Shown: positions 8,974 to 17,830 of the stretch, piece by piece
Layout of the letters: every line of letters begins with the position of its first letter
How positions within the stretch are numbered: position 1 is the stretch's first letter
From: Gilliamella sp. Pra-s52
Lineage (GTDB): Bacteria; Pseudomonadota; Gammaproteobacteria; Enterobacterales; Orbaceae
Reading direction: 5' to 3'
NCBI RefSeq assembly: GCF_009795805.1
Contig: NZ_WTEY01000003.1
Span: 62,001 to 126,000, forward strand
Length of the DNA stretch: 64,000 bases
Made by a program: the position numbers and the translations under genes
The notes under the pieces: model-generated
What the model was told of the DNA's origin: nothing
Seen by the model: only the letters and a program-made list of their open reading frames with translations
Database searches by the model: none

Positions 8974-9654
8974 TCAGTTAGCTTTATAATCTGCCACTAA
9001 TCTTTTTAAAATAAAATTCAAAATCACCCCATAAAGTGGTAAGAAGAATAATCCACAAATTAGAATTTTAAAACTATAGTCCATTAACGAAATTTCGGCC
9101 CAGTGGTTTGCCATAAATTCGTCACTACTTTGATAAAATGCAATAGCAAAAAAGACAACGGTATCAATAGCATTTCCAAAAATTGCCGATGCTGTTGGGG
9201 CAACCCACCATGATTTGTTTTTTCTTAAATAGTTAAAGACAGTAATATCCATCAATTGTCCAACTAAATAAGCTGCAAAGCTAGCTAATGCAATACGAAA
9301 GACAAAGCTATTAAATTCCGCTAATGCCGATAACCCAACCCAATGGGTTTCAAAAAATAATACCGAAATAGAGTATGAAAATAGCAAGGCTGGAATCATT
9401 ACTACAAAGATAATCTTTCTTGCTAAACTTGCACCATAAATTCGAATGGTTAAATCGGTAGTTAAAAAGATAAACGGAAATGTAAAAGCTCCCCATGTGG
9501 TGTGAAAACCAAAAATATCAAACGGGATTTGGACTAAATAATTGCTTGAAGCAATAACTAAAATATGAAAAAAGGCCAACCAGTAAAGGGCTTTTTGTTG
9601 TTGTTTACGAGTAAAGTTTGTTTCTATCGATTCTGAATGAGTGTTCAAATACAT
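8974..9654 (-). CDS. yhhQ: 7-cyano-7-deazaguanine/queuosine precursor transporter, YhhQ (VUT) family
   Basis: YhhQ-family (COG1738) proteins are inner-membrane importers of preQ0/preQ1 for queuosine synthesis. The 226-residue protein has about six hydrophobic segments. It carries family motifs such as FPFIFLTTDLTIRIYG after the second helix and the FGNAIDTVVFF block. It follows queC by 46 bases on the same strand, so salvage and synthesis are probably co-transcribed. A hairpin in that gap may be a second preQ1 sensor. Confidence 0.9.
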   Translation of the reverse strand: MYLNTHSESIETNFTRKQQQKALYWLAFFHILVIASSNYLVQIPFDIFGFHTTWGAFTFPFIFLTTDLTIRIYGASLARKIIFVVMIPALLFSYSISVLFFETHWVGLSALAEFNSFVFRIALASFAAYLVGQLMDITVFNYLRKNKSWWVAPTASAIFGNAIDTVVFFAIAFYQSSDEFMANHWAEISLMDYSFKILICGLFFLPLYGVILNFILKRLVADYKAN

Positions 9655-9694
9655 CTTTTTTCCTTTTTAATGGGGTGAGAGAACCCAGTTGTTC
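9655..9694 (-). promoter_or_regulatory. Possible second preQ1-I-like hairpin in the yhhQ leader
   Basis: The 46-base gap between queC and yhhQ reads, in the mRNA sense, CTGGG-TTCTCTCAC-CCCAT followed by an A-rich stretch into AAGGA, the yhhQ ribosome-binding site. The TGGG/CCCA stem, the loop ending CAC and the A-rich tail that reaches the Shine-Dalgarno resemble small preQ1-I aptamers. The tail is shorter than usual, so the call is tentative. Confidence 0.35.
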
Positions 9695-9700
9695 ATTAAT

Positions 9701-10357
9701 TTATCTAGTCTTAGCCATATATTCCTGTAAGCCCTTATCACGTAGTAGGCAACTAGGGCATTTACCACATCCCCCTTCTACACCGTAATAACAGGTGTGA
9801 GTATGTTTTTGAACATAATCAAGATAACCTAGTTTATCGGCCATTTCCCACGTTTGGGCTTTGGTTAAATACATCAGTGGCGTAATAAGATTAAAGGTAT
9901 AATCCATAGCTAAATTCATCGATACATTCATTGATTTTATAAAGATATCGCGACAATCTGGGTACCCACTAAAATCGGTTTCGCAAACGCCAATAATAAT
10001 GTCACAAATGCCTTGTTGCTTAGCATAACAGCCAGCTAAAAGTAAAAAGAGCATATTGCGCCCGTCAACAAAGGTGTTGGGGTAGTCGCTATTTTGAGCA
10101 GCTTTGATCTCTTGAGTGTTATCAATAAGTGCATTGTTAGTGGTTTGTTTAATTACTGATGTATCAATGACGGTTTGCTTTATGCCTAAATCTTTGGCAA
10201 TCCATTCGGCTTTTTCAAGCTCAATGGCGTGGCGTTGACCATAGTGAAAGCTGATTGCTTGGACGTTTTCACGCCCATAATCAGCAATGGCTTGTAGCAA
10301 GCAAGTGGTTGAGTCTTGCCCGCCCGAAAATATAACGAGTGCTTTGCGAGTTTGCAT
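9701..10357 (-). CDS. queC: 7-cyano-7-deazaguanine synthase
   Basis: QueC converts 7-carboxy-7-deazaguanine to preQ0 using ATP and ammonia. The 218-residue protein has the PP-loop SGGQDS at residues 11-16, the [13 protein letters not shown] substrate region and a C-terminal zinc-binding cysteine set ([15 protein letters not shown]). It sits between queF and yhhQ in one operon. QueD and QueE are not in the window. Confidence 0.95.
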   Translation of the reverse strand: MQTRKALVIFSGGQDSTTCLLQAIADYGRENVQAISFHYGQRHAIELEKAEWIAKDLGIKQTVIDTSVIKQTTNNALIDNTQEIKAAQNSDYPNTFVDGRNMLFLLLAGCYAKQQGICDIIIGVCETDFSGYPDCRDIFIKSMNVSMNLAMDYTFNLITPLMYLTKAQTWEMADKLGYLDYVQKHTHTCYYGVEGGCGKCPSCLLRDKGLQEYMAKTR

Positions 10358-10386
10358 TAACGGTTCCTGTTTAGATAAATTATAGA

Positions 10387-10860
10387 TTAGCGATTATCGA
10401 CTTTTTCAGGATAAAGATCGTGATTAGCTAAACGATTTAGTGCAATTTGTTCCCAATTAGTGTCAGCTTTACCATAGTTAGCATATGGATCGATTGAGAT
10501 CCCACCGCGTGGTGTGAATTTGCCCCAAACTTCAATATATTTAGGATCCATTAGTTTAATCAAATCTTTCATAATGATATTAATGCAATCTTCGTGGTAA
10601 TCACCATGATTGCGGAAGCTAAATAAGTAGAGTTTTAGCGATTTGCTTTCGACCATTTTGATATTAGGTACATACGAAATATAAATCGTTGCAAAATCAG
10701 GTTGTCCTGTTATTGGGCAAAGACTGGTAAATTCAGGACAGTTGAATTTAACAAAATAGTCGTTATTTGGGTGTTTATTGTCGAATGTTTCTAGTATTTC
10801 AGGACAATAGGTCGTTGGATAGCGAACGGACTGATCGCCTAATAGTGTAATTTTACTCAT
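10387..10860 (-). CDS. queF: NADPH-dependent 7-cyano-7-deazaguanine reductase, short (unimodular) form
   Basis: QueF reduces preQ0 to preQ1. The 157-residue protein is the short YkvM-like form; E. coli QueF is a bimodular protein of about 280 residues. It has the catalytic Cys48 and Asp55 ([11 protein letters not shown]) and the QueF signature ESKSLKLYL at residues 71-79, followed by NHGDYHED. It is the first gene of the queF-queC-yhhQ transcript. Its ribosome-binding site is the 3' tail of a preQ1-I riboswitch, so translation is probably shut by the end product. Confidence 0.95.
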   Translation of the reverse strand: MSKITLLGDQSVRYPTTYCPEILETFDNKHPNNDYFVKFNCPEFTSLCPITGQPDFATIYISYVPNIKMVESKSLKLYLFSFRNHGDYHEDCINIIMKDLIKLMDPKYIEVWGKFTPRGGISIDPYANYGKADTNWEQIALNRLANHDLYPEKVDNR

Positions 10861-10867
10861 GCTGTTT

Positions 10868-10903
10868 CCTTAGTTTTTTAGCGTGGGAGGTTTACGAACC
10901 ACG
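10868..10903 (-). promoter_or_regulatory. preQ1-I riboswitch upstream of queF
   Basis: In the mRNA sense the element has stem CGTGG/CCACG, the loop TTCGTAAACCTC with a C just before the 3' strand, and the tail CTAAAAAACTAAGGA. The A-rich segment followed by CTAAGG is the hallmark of preQ1-I aptamers, where it folds back on the hairpin as a pseudoknot. AAGGA is also the queF Shine-Dalgarno, 8 bases before the ATG, so ligand binding should block translation. Confidence 0.88.
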
Positions 10904-10978
10904 TAACAAGCCGCACACCATACTCTTTTTAAATAAAAAAGTCTAGTAAGGCTAAGATATTATGCAGAAGCCTAAATA

Positions 10979-11010
10979 TCCCCCAACACTAGTCGCTAGT
11001 GATGGGGTTT
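10979..11010. terminator. Strong hairpin between the DUF1090 gene and queF
   Basis: CCCCAACACTAG/CTAGTGATGGGG forms a long stem with loop TCG (one A-A mismatch). It lies downstream of the DUF1090 gene on the minus strand. The T-run is weak on either side, so it may be an attenuator or mRNA-end hairpin rather than an efficient terminator. Confidence 0.45.
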
Positions 11011-11033
11011 ATGATAAAAACATTATTGCAAAA

Positions 11034-11486
11034 TCAGTGCGACACGCTGTTAGTTGACTTATTTTTTTCGAGTTCTTTATAAAATTTAGCTAATTCAGCT
11101 TTGACTTCATTAAGTTCTTGCTTGGCATCGATTAATTTTGTTTGTTGTTTGGTAATTTTTTGTTTATTACCTTTTGTTTTTGCCTGCCCCAATTCGTGGG
11201 TTATTTGGGTAACTTTATCTGTTTTTTCTTGGACTCTTTTTTTGTATTTTTCTTCTAAATCATTATTTGAACAATGATTATTAATATCTTCTAATGCCTT
11301 TTGAAGACCTTCAACTTTGTGAGTGTTGGAGTGATTTTTGGCTTGTTCAATTTCGACTTCAATAGCCTGTTTTTTGCCTTCACAGGTTAGCCCTTCTACA
11401 TGGTCATAGGCATTAGCACCAATTGAAAATAAAATAGCCAAAGTGGTTATGCTTAATTTAGTCGCTAATCGAATTACTGATTTCAT
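11034..11486 (-). CDS. DUF1090 (YqjC-like) periplasmic protein
   Basis: The 150-residue protein has a signal peptide ending near GANA (residue 26). Family motifs follow: GLTCEGKKQAIEVEIEQAK and KVEGLQKALEDINNHC. The rest is a long charged helix predicted to form a coiled coil. E. coli YqjC is about 120 residues and its function is unknown; this one has a longer C-terminal coil. It starts 16 bases after the coaA stop on the same strand and could be co-transcribed with it. Confidence 0.8.
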   Translation of the reverse strand: MKSVIRLATKLSITTLAILFSIGANAYDHVEGLTCEGKKQAIEVEIEQAKNHSNTHKVEGLQKALEDINNHCSNNDLEEKYKKRVQEKTDKVTQITHELGQAKTKGNKQKITKQQTKLIDAKQELNEVKAELAKFYKELEKNKSTNSVSH

Positions 11487-11502
11487 ATAGACTCCTATTA
11501 AT

Positions 11503-12438
11503 TTATTTTCTTAACTGAATCAAATCAACTTTATGATCTTTACCTTTAGTTAAAATTAAGCTTGCCCTTTCTTTGGTTGGTAGGATGTTTTCAATTAGAT
11601 TTAATTCATTAATTTCACGCCAAAGGCGATTAGCAATATCGATCGCTTCTTGTTCTGGTAGCTGTGAATAATGGTTGAAATAAGAGTTAGGGTCACTAAA
11701 AGCGCCTGCTCTAAATTTTAAAAACCGGTTCACATACCAATCATGTAACAATGGTAATTCAGCATCAACATAAATTGAAAAATCAACATAGTCAGACACA
11801 AAAACACGGTTATTAGCTTGGGTATAATTTATGGTGCCTTGTAAGACATTTAATCCTTCAAGAATCAAAATATCAGGGCTATCAATAACAATTTCTTCCC
11901 CTTCAACAATGTCATAAACTAGATGAGAATAAACTGGCGCTTTGACTTTATCTTGTCCTGATTTGACATCAGCAACAAAATTAATGAGTTTTTTAATATC
12001 ATAAGATTGTGGAAACCCTTTTTTATTCATAATACCACGTTCTTCAAGGTATTTATTGGGGTATAAAAAGCCATCAGTTGTCACCAATGCGACTTTGCGG
12101 TGTTCTGGCCAGCGAGTTAATAATGCTTGCAATACACGAGCAGTCGTACTTTTACCCACCGCAACACTACCAGCTATACCGATGATGTAAGGAATTTTTT
12201 GGCTTTTACCTAAAAATTTAGATAATACCGCCTGCCGACTAAAACTGTTACTGATATAATAATTTAATAATCTTGATAGAGGTAAATAAATTTCACTGAC
12301 CTCATCGATTGATAAGTCTTCATTAATACCTTGTAAAGAGGTGATCTCTTCCGATGTTAGCGTCATAGGTACCGCATTACGCAAACCTGCCCATTCTTGG
12401 CGATTAAACTGCATATAAGGGCTTAAATGATTTTTCAT
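11503..12438 (-). CDS. coaA: Pantothenate kinase, type I
   Basis: CoaA phosphorylates pantothenate, the first and feedback-regulated step of coenzyme A synthesis. The 311-residue protein has the P-loop GSVAVGKST (residues 90-98). It also has the conserved block [21 protein letters not shown] and the C-terminal [17 protein letters not shown]. Length and order match E. coli CoaA (316 residues). Confidence 0.95.
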   Translation of the reverse strand: MKNHLSPYMQFNRQEWAGLRNAVPMTLTSEEITSLQGINEDLSIDEVSEIYLPLSRLLNYYISNSFSRQAVLSKFLGKSQKIPYIIGIAGSVAVGKSTTARVLQALLTRWPEHRKVALVTTDGFLYPNKYLEERGIMNKKGFPQSYDIKKLINFVADVKSGQDKVKAPVYSHLVYDIVEGEEIVIDSPDILILEGLNVLQGTINYTQANNRVFVSDYVDFSIYVDAELPLLHDWYVNRFLKFRAGAFSDPNSYFNHYSQLPEQEAIDIANRLWREINELNLIENILPTKERASLILTKGKDHKVDLIQLRK

Positions 12439-12608
12439 TTTATTGTGTTCTCTAATTAAATCTAACTAATTTATTGCGCTCAGATTATACATGAATCTCT
12501 TTTTTTACAATCATAAATTATGCATAGTGTGTCTATCATAGCTATATTTTAGACTTACTGATAAAATATGCTTATTGATAAGTAACCCTAATATTAGACC
12601 GAGATTGT

Positions 12609-13109
12609 ATGTTAAAAAATAAATCAAAACAAAAAACCAAAAAAAGCCGTCAAGAGATCAATGAAGAGTCTCGTGAACTGAAACGTAAACGTAAGCATAA
12701 GGGATTGCCAAGCGGATCACGTTTTAATAATGGCGAATCCAACAAGAATAAAAACACGTCAAAAGTGGTAAAGGATCCGCGTATTGGTAGTAAAAAACCG
12801 ATTTCTTTAATTGCTGAAGATTCTAGTAATAGAGTAAAACCAGTTAAGCAATCTAAACCCATTAAAATGGTTTTATCGCCACAACAAGAATTAGAACAAT
12901 TAGAAAACGATCCAAAATTAGATATGTTACTTGATTTAGTCGAGCAAAATAGCAAACTAACTAAAGAGCAACAAGCTTATCTTGACAGCAAATTAAATCG
13001 AATTGATGAGTTAATGCAAGAACTTGGTTATACCGATGACGATTTTGATGAGCTTGAAGATCAAGACGAAAAGAAAGAAGATATTGTCAGTTTGTTAAAA
13101 CGTAACTAA
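12609..13109 (+). CDS. yihI: Der GTPase-activating protein YihI
   Basis: YihI stimulates the GTPase Der in 50S ribosome assembly. The 166-residue protein has the strongly basic N-terminus (KNKSKQKTKKSRQEIN, then RKRKHKGLPSGSR) and an acidic C-terminal half (YTDDDFDELEDQDEKKED), as in the family. It lies upstream of hemN, as in E. coli, but here a small membrane ORF lies between them. Confidence 0.9.
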   Translation: MLKNKSKQKTKKSRQEINEESRELKRKRKHKGLPSGSRFNNGESNKNKNTSKVVKDPRIGSKKPISLIAEDSSNRVKPVKQSKPIKMVLSPQQELEQLENDPKLDMLLDLVEQNSKLTKEQQAYLDSKLNRIDELMQELGYTDDDFDELEDQDEKKEDIVSLLKRN

Positions 13110-13236
13110 TGATAAAATATAAAACCATCTGTAATAGTGTTTTTCAATATGGGCAAGATGCTAACTTTAACAACGGTTAAATATTTTCCCGCAATTCAAA
13201 CCTGTAAATTAATAACCTAAAAGCGAGCCAACCATA

Positions 13237-13404
13237 ATGCTAATGTTAATTATGTTAAGTTTATATTTTGGGTTATTAATTTGTACATTGTTATATTTAA
13301 ATAAAACAAATCGCATTAAAATTAAAACTAAGATTAGAACTCAGCAAAAACCACTATTAAAACGACATAAAAATAACAACAACTATAGACTTAAACGGAA
13401 GTAA
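13237..13404 (+). CDS. Small membrane protein between yihI and hemN (55 residues)
   Basis: The frame encodes 55 residues: a hydrophobic helix at residues 2-21 (MLSLYFGLLICTLLYL) and then a very basic tail (NKTNRIKIKTKIR...KRHKNNNNYRLKRK), giving an N-out, C-in single-span topology. Its stop is four bases before the hemN ATG, suggesting co-translation. A weak GCGAG-type ribosome-binding site lies about 11 bases upstream. I recognise no family. Pasteurellaceae have an unrelated-looking DUF2489 gene at the same place. Confidence 0.55.
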   Translation: MLMLIMLSLYFGLLICTLLYLNKTNRIKIKTKIRTQQKPLLKRHKNNNNYRLKRK

Positions 13405-13408
13405 TTAG

Positions 13409-14779
13409 ATGAGCAATACGCAATTATGGGATCAAGCATTAATTGAAAAATATAACTATTCTGGTCCAAGATATACTTCTTACCCGACAGCACTTGAATT
13501 TAATGAAAATTTCAATGAGCAGGATTTTTTATCAGCAGCAACAGCTTATCCTACAAAGCCATTATCGCTTTATGTGCATATTCCGTTTTGCCATAAACTT
13601 TGTTATTTTTGTGGTTGTAATAAGCTCATCACTCGTCAAACGCAAAAAGTTACCAAATACCTTGATATTTTAGAGATTGAAATTGCCGAACGTGCAAAAT
13701 TATTTAATAATCGCACAGTCACACAGATGCATTGGGGTGGGGGTACGCCAACATTTTTAACAAATGATGAAATATCTCGTTTAATAGCATCATTAAGAAA
13801 GCACTTTCATTTTGCTCATGACGCTGAGCTATCAATCGAAATCGACCCTCGTGAAATTACCCCCGAAACGATTGATCATTTAGCCCATGTTGGCTTTAAT
13901 CGATTAAGTATGGGAATTCAAGATTTTAATGATGAAATACAAAACCTAATTAATCGAAAGCAGGATGAAAACTTAATCCGTGCACTAATTGAGCAAGCGC
14001 GTAAAAATCATTTTCATTCAATTAGTTTAGATCTTATTTATGGTTTACCCAAACAAACCGTTGCAAGTTTTACTGAAACATTAAATAAAGTCATTGCTAT
14101 TTCGCCCGATCGGTTAAGTGTCTTTAATTACGCCCACTTGCCTAGCCGTTTTGCAGCACAACGTAAAATTAAAGATGATGATTTGCCTAATGCCCATCAA
14201 AAATTGCAAATTTTACAAACCAGTATTGAAAAACTCACTAATGCTGGTTACCAATTTATCGGTATGGATCATTTTGCTAAACCTACTGACGAATTGGCTG
14301 TTGCCCAACAAGAAAATAAATTACATCGTAATTTTCAGGGATATACCACGCAAGGAGATGCCGATTTACTTGGGCTTGGGGTTTCTTCCATTAGTATGCT
14401 TGGTGATAGTTATGCACAGAATCAAAAGGATCTAAAACAGTATCAAAACCAAGTAGAAAATTTGGGTAATGCACTATGGAAAGGGTTTAATTTAAGTTTA
14501 GACGATAAGATCCGTCGTGATGTAATTAAACAACTTATCTGCCATTTTCATTTAGATAAAAATGTTATTGAACAGCAATACCAAATTCAATTTGATGATT
14601 ATTTTGCTGAAGATTTAAAATTACTAGCGCCATTGCAAAAAGATGGCTTAGTCGCAATGAATAAGCAAGTGATTGCAGTCCAACCTAAAGGACATTTGCT
14701 AATACGTAACATTTGCATGTGCTTTGATATTTATATGCGGAAAATGGCACGGCAACAGCAGTTTTCTAGAGTTATTTGA
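13409..14779 (+). CDS. hemN: Oxygen-independent coproporphyrinogen III oxidase
   Basis: HemN is the radical-SAM enzyme that decarboxylates coproporphyrinogen III to protoporphyrinogen IX without oxygen. The 456-residue protein has the cysteine cluster Cys61, Cys65, Cys68 and Cys70 (HIPFCHKLCYFCGC), the GGGTPTFL motif and the C-terminal HemN domain; E. coli HemN is 457 residues. It supports heme synthesis in an anaerobic niche, consistent with the anaerobic heme degradation genes near 54 kb. Confidence 0.96.
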   Translation: MSNTQLWDQALIEKYNYSGPRYTSYPTALEFNENFNEQDFLSAATAYPTKPLSLYVHIPFCHKLCYFCGCNKLITRQTQKVTKYLDILEIEIAERAKLFNNRTVTQMHWGGGTPTFLTNDEISRLIASLRKHFHFAHDAELSIEIDPREITPETIDHLAHVGFNRLSMGIQDFNDEIQNLINRKQDENLIRALIEQARKNHFHSISLDLIYGLPKQTVASFTETLNKVIAISPDRLSVFNYAHLPSRFAAQRKIKDDDLPNAHQKLQILQTSIEKLTNAGYQFIGMDHFAKPTDELAVAQQENKLHRNFQGYTTQGDADLLGLGVSSISMLGDSYAQNQKDLKQYQNQVENLGNALWKGFNLSLDDKIRRDVIKQLICHFHLDKNVIEQQYQIQFDDYFAEDLKLLAPLQKDGLVAMNKQVIAVQPKGHLLIRNICMCFDIYMRKMARQQQFSRVI

Positions 14780-14918
14780 TTATCATTAAACATTACAATA
14801 ATTTATTCTAGATAAATACAATAAAATTAATAATTTATTACTATTAAAGATTAACTTTTAAGTTAGCAACTTAGTATTTAATCATTAAGTTTCAATTATA
14901 ATAAATAAGGAATATAAA

Positions 14919-15728
14919 ATGGAATTGAGAAATAAATTAGTAGAAGTATTTCCTACTCGCCCTTTAAAGGTTATGAAACTAAAGCAAGAAGGAAAATTGC
15001 AGCAATTAAAATTAATGTTTGCGGCAATGTTGTTCTTTGTATTAGCTATGTTTACAGCCCTGACATATTATCCTGGATTAATTGATACTTATAGAATATC
15101 ACGTAACCCCGTTGTGGTTAACTACCATGTAGAAGGGAAATGTCGTGTAAAGAGTATGATTGATAATTGTTCAGTAAAAATTACCACTAAAACAGGAAAA
15201 GTTATTAAGCGTGATTACATTCTCATTGGCGGAAAAAAAGCAAATTACCGAGTTGTAACTGTGGCTTCAGCTAATAACCCATCACTAGTAACCATCAATT
15301 TAGCCATTGAGAATATGCGGACTCAATTTGTGATTACGACTATTATTATTCTTTTTTTTACATCACTTATATGGATGGGGTTAGTAAGTATTTTAAGAAT
15401 ATATAAAATGTTAAAAGTTATCGATGAAATTAATGGGCAAAAATTAACACCTGTCGTTGTTCCAATTAAATTAAAATCTTACGGTAAAATAGTAGCAGCT
15501 TTATATAATGTGAAAAATTTGCAAGGCGTCAATGTTAAATATGTAGCCAATTTTGATAAAAACTCAAATGATGGACCAATCATTATAGGTGATGTGATTA
15601 AAAATAAATGTAATGCTTTGGCCGTAATAGGAGAAAATAATCCCGTTCCTATTATTCTTAATCAAAACTTTACACGCTGTGATTTTACCGATTATGAAAT
15701 ACAGGCATTAAAAGAGGCGCTTTCTTAA
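14919..15728 (+). CDS. Hypothetical two-span membrane protein
   Basis: I do not recognise this 269-residue protein. It has membrane helices at about residues 31-53 and 136-160. They enclose an outside domain of about 80 residues with two cysteines (CRVKSMIDNC) that could form a disulfide. A cytoplasmic C-terminal domain of about 105 residues follows (LTPVVVPIKLKSYGKIVAALYNV...). An AAGGAA ribosome-binding site fits the ATG. The gene is single, with its own strong terminator. Confidence 0.7.
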   Translation: MELRNKLVEVFPTRPLKVMKLKQEGKLQQLKLMFAAMLFFVLAMFTALTYYPGLIDTYRISRNPVVVNYHVEGKCRVKSMIDNCSVKITTKTGKVIKRDYILIGGKKANYRVVTVASANNPSLVTINLAIENMRTQFVITTIIILFFTSLIWMGLVSILRIYKMLKVIDEINGQKLTPVVVPIKLKSYGKIVAALYNVKNLQGVNVKYVANFDKNSNDGPIIIGDVIKNKCNALAVIGENNPVPIILNQNFTRCDFTDYEIQALKEALS

Positions 15729-15786
15729 TCCAGATACTATATCAATAGTAGTGAAATCAGTTTAAGTCTAAATATTTACATTTTAT

Positions 15787-15818
15787 AAATAGGGCGATAC
15801 CATCGCCCTATTTTTTTA
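15787..15818 (+). terminator. Terminator after the two-span membrane protein gene
   Basis: Perfect stem AAATAGGGCGA/TCGCCCTATTT with loop TACCA, then a T-run. It may also serve rsmC on the other strand. Confidence 0.85.
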
Positions 15819-15843
15819 AACAAAATAAACAAACTGCACTTAA

Positions 15844-16884
15844 TTAATGGCTTGCTAAATAAACCTTAAATTTAGTCGTTTGTGCAATCACTTCAACGCT
15901 TTTGAATGTTTCATCTAAAATGGTTTGATACGGTAAAAATGAATTTGCCACAATGCACAAATAGCCATTTAATTTTAGATGTTTTTTTGCTTCTTTGATT
16001 AACGTATTGACTGCCGTGTAATCGGTCTGTTTTCCATCATGAAAAGGTGGATTAGAAACAATTAAATGATATTTATCATTTAAGTTAGAAAAAACATCAC
16101 TCGCCACAACGGTTGCTTTTACGTTGTTATTATTTAGTGTCGCTTGACTTGAAGCAATTGCTGCACTGCTAACATCTGATAAAGTTAATGTAATTTCGGG
16201 ATATAATTTACCAATAACCGTTGATAGTATACCAGAACCACATCCCACATCTAATACATTACCTTTTATAATGTCTGAATGTTCGATTAATGCATTTAAA
16301 AGCAGTTCACTACCAGTATCCAAGCTTTTTTGACTAAACACGCCTGGTAAACTTTTAATTTCGATATCTTGATTTTCGATCGTTAAATGATAGCTTAACC
16401 ACCATTCATTAAGATCAAATGCCAAACGATCTTCAGCTTGAAAATGGTATAAACCACAACGCCTTGCACTATCTATTTTTTGGATTGTGCCAAATTCATT
16501 TAATAACGCTTCAACACTTTTTACGCCCGTTCTATTTTCACCAATAATAAAAATATCACTGCCTTTTGGCATATTGTTTAATAAATAAGAGAGTTGAAAC
16601 TGTGCTTCACTTTTTGTTTTTGGCCAATAGTAAATCAGTGTATCCATGCCGGCATATAGTTCAGCTTCTGGCAACAATGAAAAATAGGTATACTTGCCAC
16701 GAGCACTATTTTTTAAACGTAAATAAGTATGAAATTGTGTGCAATGAATCTTAACTTGATTTGCCGACATCATAGCCGGATAACTGTCTTGAATGTCACC
16801 AGCGATGATCACATTTTTATCGTAAAAAAATTCTTGATGACGCTCAAGTACTTGACTTGCTGGAGTAAAAGCGGATGTGGACAT
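15844..16884 (-). CDS. rsmC: 16S rRNA (guanine1207-N2)-methyltransferase
   Basis: RsmC methylates G1207 of 16S rRNA using S-adenosylmethionine. The 346-residue protein has the duplicated architecture of RsmC. A degenerate N-terminal domain lacks a SAM site, and the C-terminal domain has the SAM-binding motif VLDVGCGSG (near 214-218) and the catalytic NPPF at 278-281. It is divergent from holD, matching the E. coli rsmC-holD arrangement. Confidence 0.93.
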   Translation of the reverse strand: MSTSAFTPASQVLERHQEFFYDKNVIIAGDIQDSYPAMMSANQVKIHCTQFHTYLRLKNSARGKYTYFSLLPEAELYAGMDTLIYYWPKTKSEAQFQLSYLLNNMPKGSDIFIIGENRTGVKSVEALLNEFGTIQKIDSARRCGLYHFQAEDRLAFDLNEWWLSYHLTIENQDIEIKSLPGVFSQKSLDTGSELLLNALIEHSDIIKGNVLDVGCGSGILSTVIGKLYPEITLTLSDVSSAAIASSQATLNNNNVKATVVASDVFSNLNDKYHLIVSNPPFHDGKQTDYTAVNTLIKEAKKHLKLNGYLCIVANSFLPYQTILDETFKSVEVIAQTTKFKVYLASH

Positions 16885-16972
16885 ATTTCCTCAATGAAAA
16901 ACCTTTATAAATTGATGCGTTGATTATACAATTAACTATCTTTAATCTCTAATAAAAAACAGTAAGTCGATA

Positions 16973-17374
16973 ATGACGCAACAAGATTGGTATCTAAAGC
17001 AGTGTAATATTACACAATATGTTTTGCGTAATACAAATGCCTTTAAAGGCGAAATTGCCACCCAGATTAGCAATAAAATCCGTTTGATTGTTGTTGCCAA
17101 AGCGCAGCCAACTCAAAAAATCTATTTGGATATATTAAATGCGATTCGTCTTACTCAAGATCAGGTGTTAGTATTAACACCATCTCAGCTTATTGTACCA
17201 GCAAGTGATATTAAAACCGTAGTTTGGTTTATTGATATAAAACCAGAAGAGTCTTGGCAAAATCCATTAACCATTCAAACCGCTAGCTTAGATCAGCTTG
17301 CTAAAACACCACAACAAAAACGCCAACTTTGGCAACAATTATGTCAATATGAAAACTATTTCCACCCTAACTGA
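16973..17374 (+). CDS. holD: DNA polymerase III psi subunit
   Basis: HolD bridges the clamp loader to the chi subunit. The 133-residue protein has the usual psi length and the short N-terminal segment that contacts the clamp loader (QQDWYLKQCNITQYVLRN). Family sequence is poorly conserved, but the position directly before rimI and divergent from rsmC is diagnostic. Its 3' end overlaps rimI by 26 bases. Confidence 0.85.
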   Translation: MTQQDWYLKQCNITQYVLRNTNAFKGEIATQISNKIRLIVVAKAQPTQKIYLDILNAIRLTQDQVLVLTPSQLIVPASDIKTVVWFIDIKPEESWQNPLTIQTASLDQLAKTPQQKRQLWQQLCQYENYFHPN

Positions 17375-17810
17375 GCATGATTTAACAAAAGCTTTTGAAT
17401 TAGAGCAAATTTGTCATGCTATTCCTTGGTCAAAACAGACATTCTTTTCAAACCAAGGTGATCGTTATTTAAATTTTAAAATAACGGTTAATAAGCAAAT
17501 TGTTGGATTTTGTATCTGCCAACAGGCTTTTGATGAAGCTAATCTATTTAATATTGCCATCCACCCCGATTTTAGAAAGCAGGGATTGGCAAAGGCTTTG
17601 CTCAATCATTTAATTGAAGCGTTACTCACTATAAAATCACCCTGCCCGATTTCAACGCTTTGGCTTGAAGTTAGGCAATCAAATAGCCCTGCAATTGAAC
17701 TGTATCATACACTAGGTTTTAACCAAATAACGGTTCGAAAAAACTATTACCCAACAATCGATGGCCATCAAGAAGATGCTATCATCATGGCTTATACACT
17801 CGCTTCATAA
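17349..17810 (+). CDS. rimI: Ribosomal protein S18-alanine N-acetyltransferase
   Basis: RimI acetylates the N-terminal alanine of ribosomal protein S18. The 153-residue GNAT protein has IEQ-type HAIPWSKQTFFSNQGDRYLNF at its start and the acetyl-CoA loop RKQGLAKALL near residues 75-85. I chose the ATG at MKTISTLTEHDL because E. coli RimI starts with the same motif; a longer in-frame start would run far into holD. Confidence 0.92.
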   Translation: MKTISTLTEHDLTKAFELEQICHAIPWSKQTFFSNQGDRYLNFKITVNKQIVGFCICQQAFDEANLFNIAIHPDFRKQGLAKALLNHLIEALLTIKSPCPISTLWLEVRQSNSPAIELYHTLGFNQITVRKNYYPTIDGHQEDAIIMAYTLAS

Positions 17811-17830
17811 ACAGATAAAAGGAAATAGTC

